Shown here piece after piece: positions 14,419 to 14,711 of a stretch of DNA of 14,711 nucleotides. Each line of letters starts with the position of its first letter. Within the stretch, counting starts at the first letter, position 1. The DNA comes from Lachnospiraceae bacterium (GTDB lineage: Bacteria; Bacillota_A; Clostridia; Lachnospirales; Lachnospiraceae), in NCBI GenBank assembly GCA_009911175.1, contig QXWX01000136.1, positions 1-14,711 of the forward strand, given 5' to 3'. Under the pieces are notes generated by a model that was not told the origin of the DNA, ran no database searches, and saw only the letters and a program-made list of their open reading frames with translations. Made by a program: the position numbers and the translations under genes.

Positions 14419-14428
14419 CGCCCCAAAA

Positions 14429-14548
14429 CGAATCTGTCCTATTTAAAATTGACTTACGGCAAGAAAGTGCCTGACGAATCTGACTGTCAATTTTTTCACT
14501 AAAAATAATAACATTTCGGTTCAAATTCGAATCTGCCAAAAAATTGAC
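14429..14548. repeat. Repeated CGAATCTG motifs paired with AAATTGAC half-motifs
   Basis: CGAATCTG occurs at 14429-14436, 14475-14482 and 14528-14535. Copies one and three are followed by AAAATTGAC (14445-14453 and 14540-14548); copy two is followed by the inverted form GTCAATTTT (14486-14494). The cluster lies just upstream of the candidate promoter of the AlbA-type gene. Confidence 0.5.
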
Positions 14549-14669
14549 GTTCCTGCCAGGAATCTTGTTTTTCATTCTTTGAAATTTTGTAAGCACGAAA
14601 TAATCCATATCTATGAATTCCCCATTATTTTTGATACAATTAATAAGGAAAGCATCTGATTCATCGAAC

Positions 14670-14695
14670 AAAAAAAGCAGGGGAAAACCTGCTTT
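14670..14695 (-). terminator. Rho-independent terminator of a gene beyond the window end
   Basis: On the minus strand AAAGCAGG (14688-14695) and CCTGCTTT (14674-14681) form an eight-pair stem with a six-base loop, followed by a T-run (14671-14676). It marks the end of a minus-strand gene whose body lies past 14711 and isolates the AlbA-type gene from it. Confidence 0.8.
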
Positions 14696-14711
14696 GAATC
14701 TGATGATTTCC

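Larger units (their letters stand above)
14349..14711. other. Upstream region of the AlbA-type gene, no supported gene
   Basis: This 363-base stretch holds the promoter at 14390-14418, three CGAATCTG motifs (14429-14548) and the terminator at 14670-14695. A 98-codon minus-strand frame (14375-14671) crosses it. It starts with TTG directly at the terminator T-run, has no ribosome site and runs through the promoter, and its product matches nothing I know, so I do not call it a gene. The missing N-terminus of the AlbA-type protein is not found here in any frame. Confidence 0.5.

Noticed and set aside
14375..14671. 98-codon minus-strand frame near the window end
   Set aside because: It has a TTG start directly at a terminator T-run and no ribosome site, crosses a likely promoter and CGAATCTG motifs, and the product is unrecognised.

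Overview
The window looks like part of a chromosome from a gut-type Clostridia bacterium, most likely Lachnospiraceae. I infer this from the Rpn/PDDEXK transposase-like gene, the DUF4179 anti-sigma factor paired with an ECF sigma factor, the CUT1 sugar transporter organisation without its own ATPase, the Gram-positive Shine-Dalgarno sites and the lipoprotein signal peptides. The species cannot be fixed from sequence reading alone.

Layout. Bases 1-420 hold the 3' end of an unidentified reading frame overlapped by three strong adjacent stem-loops (possibly the end of a mobile element), followed by plain AT-richer DNA. Bases 421-1461 (+) encode an Rpn-type PD-(D/E)XK protein. Everything after that lies on the minus strand. 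A seven-gene cluster is read from about 10530 down to 1583: ECF sigma factor, DUF4179 membrane anti-sigma-like protein, large lipoprotein solute-binding protein, two CUT1 sugar permeases, an HlyD/RND-type adaptor with an internal pentapeptide repeat, and a four-helix membrane protein with a MacB/FtsX-like plan. It ends at an AT-rich hairpin (1526-1559). A tiny 28-codon frame with a CxxC motif lies between the second permease and the adaptor. Just upstream of the sigma gene, 10642-12828 encodes a second, paralogous solute-binding lipoprotein with its own terminator. Bases 13029-14348 encode an AlbA_2/HATPase_c_4-type protein without the start of its AlbA domain. The last 360 bases hold its likely promoter, repeated CGAATCTG motifs and the terminator of a gene beyond the window.

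How the genes work together. The sigma gene and the separate solute-binding gene are each preceded by the same element, TGAAACACTTTT-N9-GTTGTCTATC, with identical spacing. This is the form expected of an ECF promoter and suggests that the sigma factor controls its own operon plus the detached second binding protein. The inferred unit is a signal-controlled envelope module. Two lipoproteins, each with an N-terminal Asp-box (possibly beta-propeller) part and a C-terminal sugar-binding-type part, would serve one permease pair, co-expressed with an adaptor and a MacB/FtsX-like membrane protein. No ATPase is encoded for either transporter half. This combination is the most interesting content of the window.
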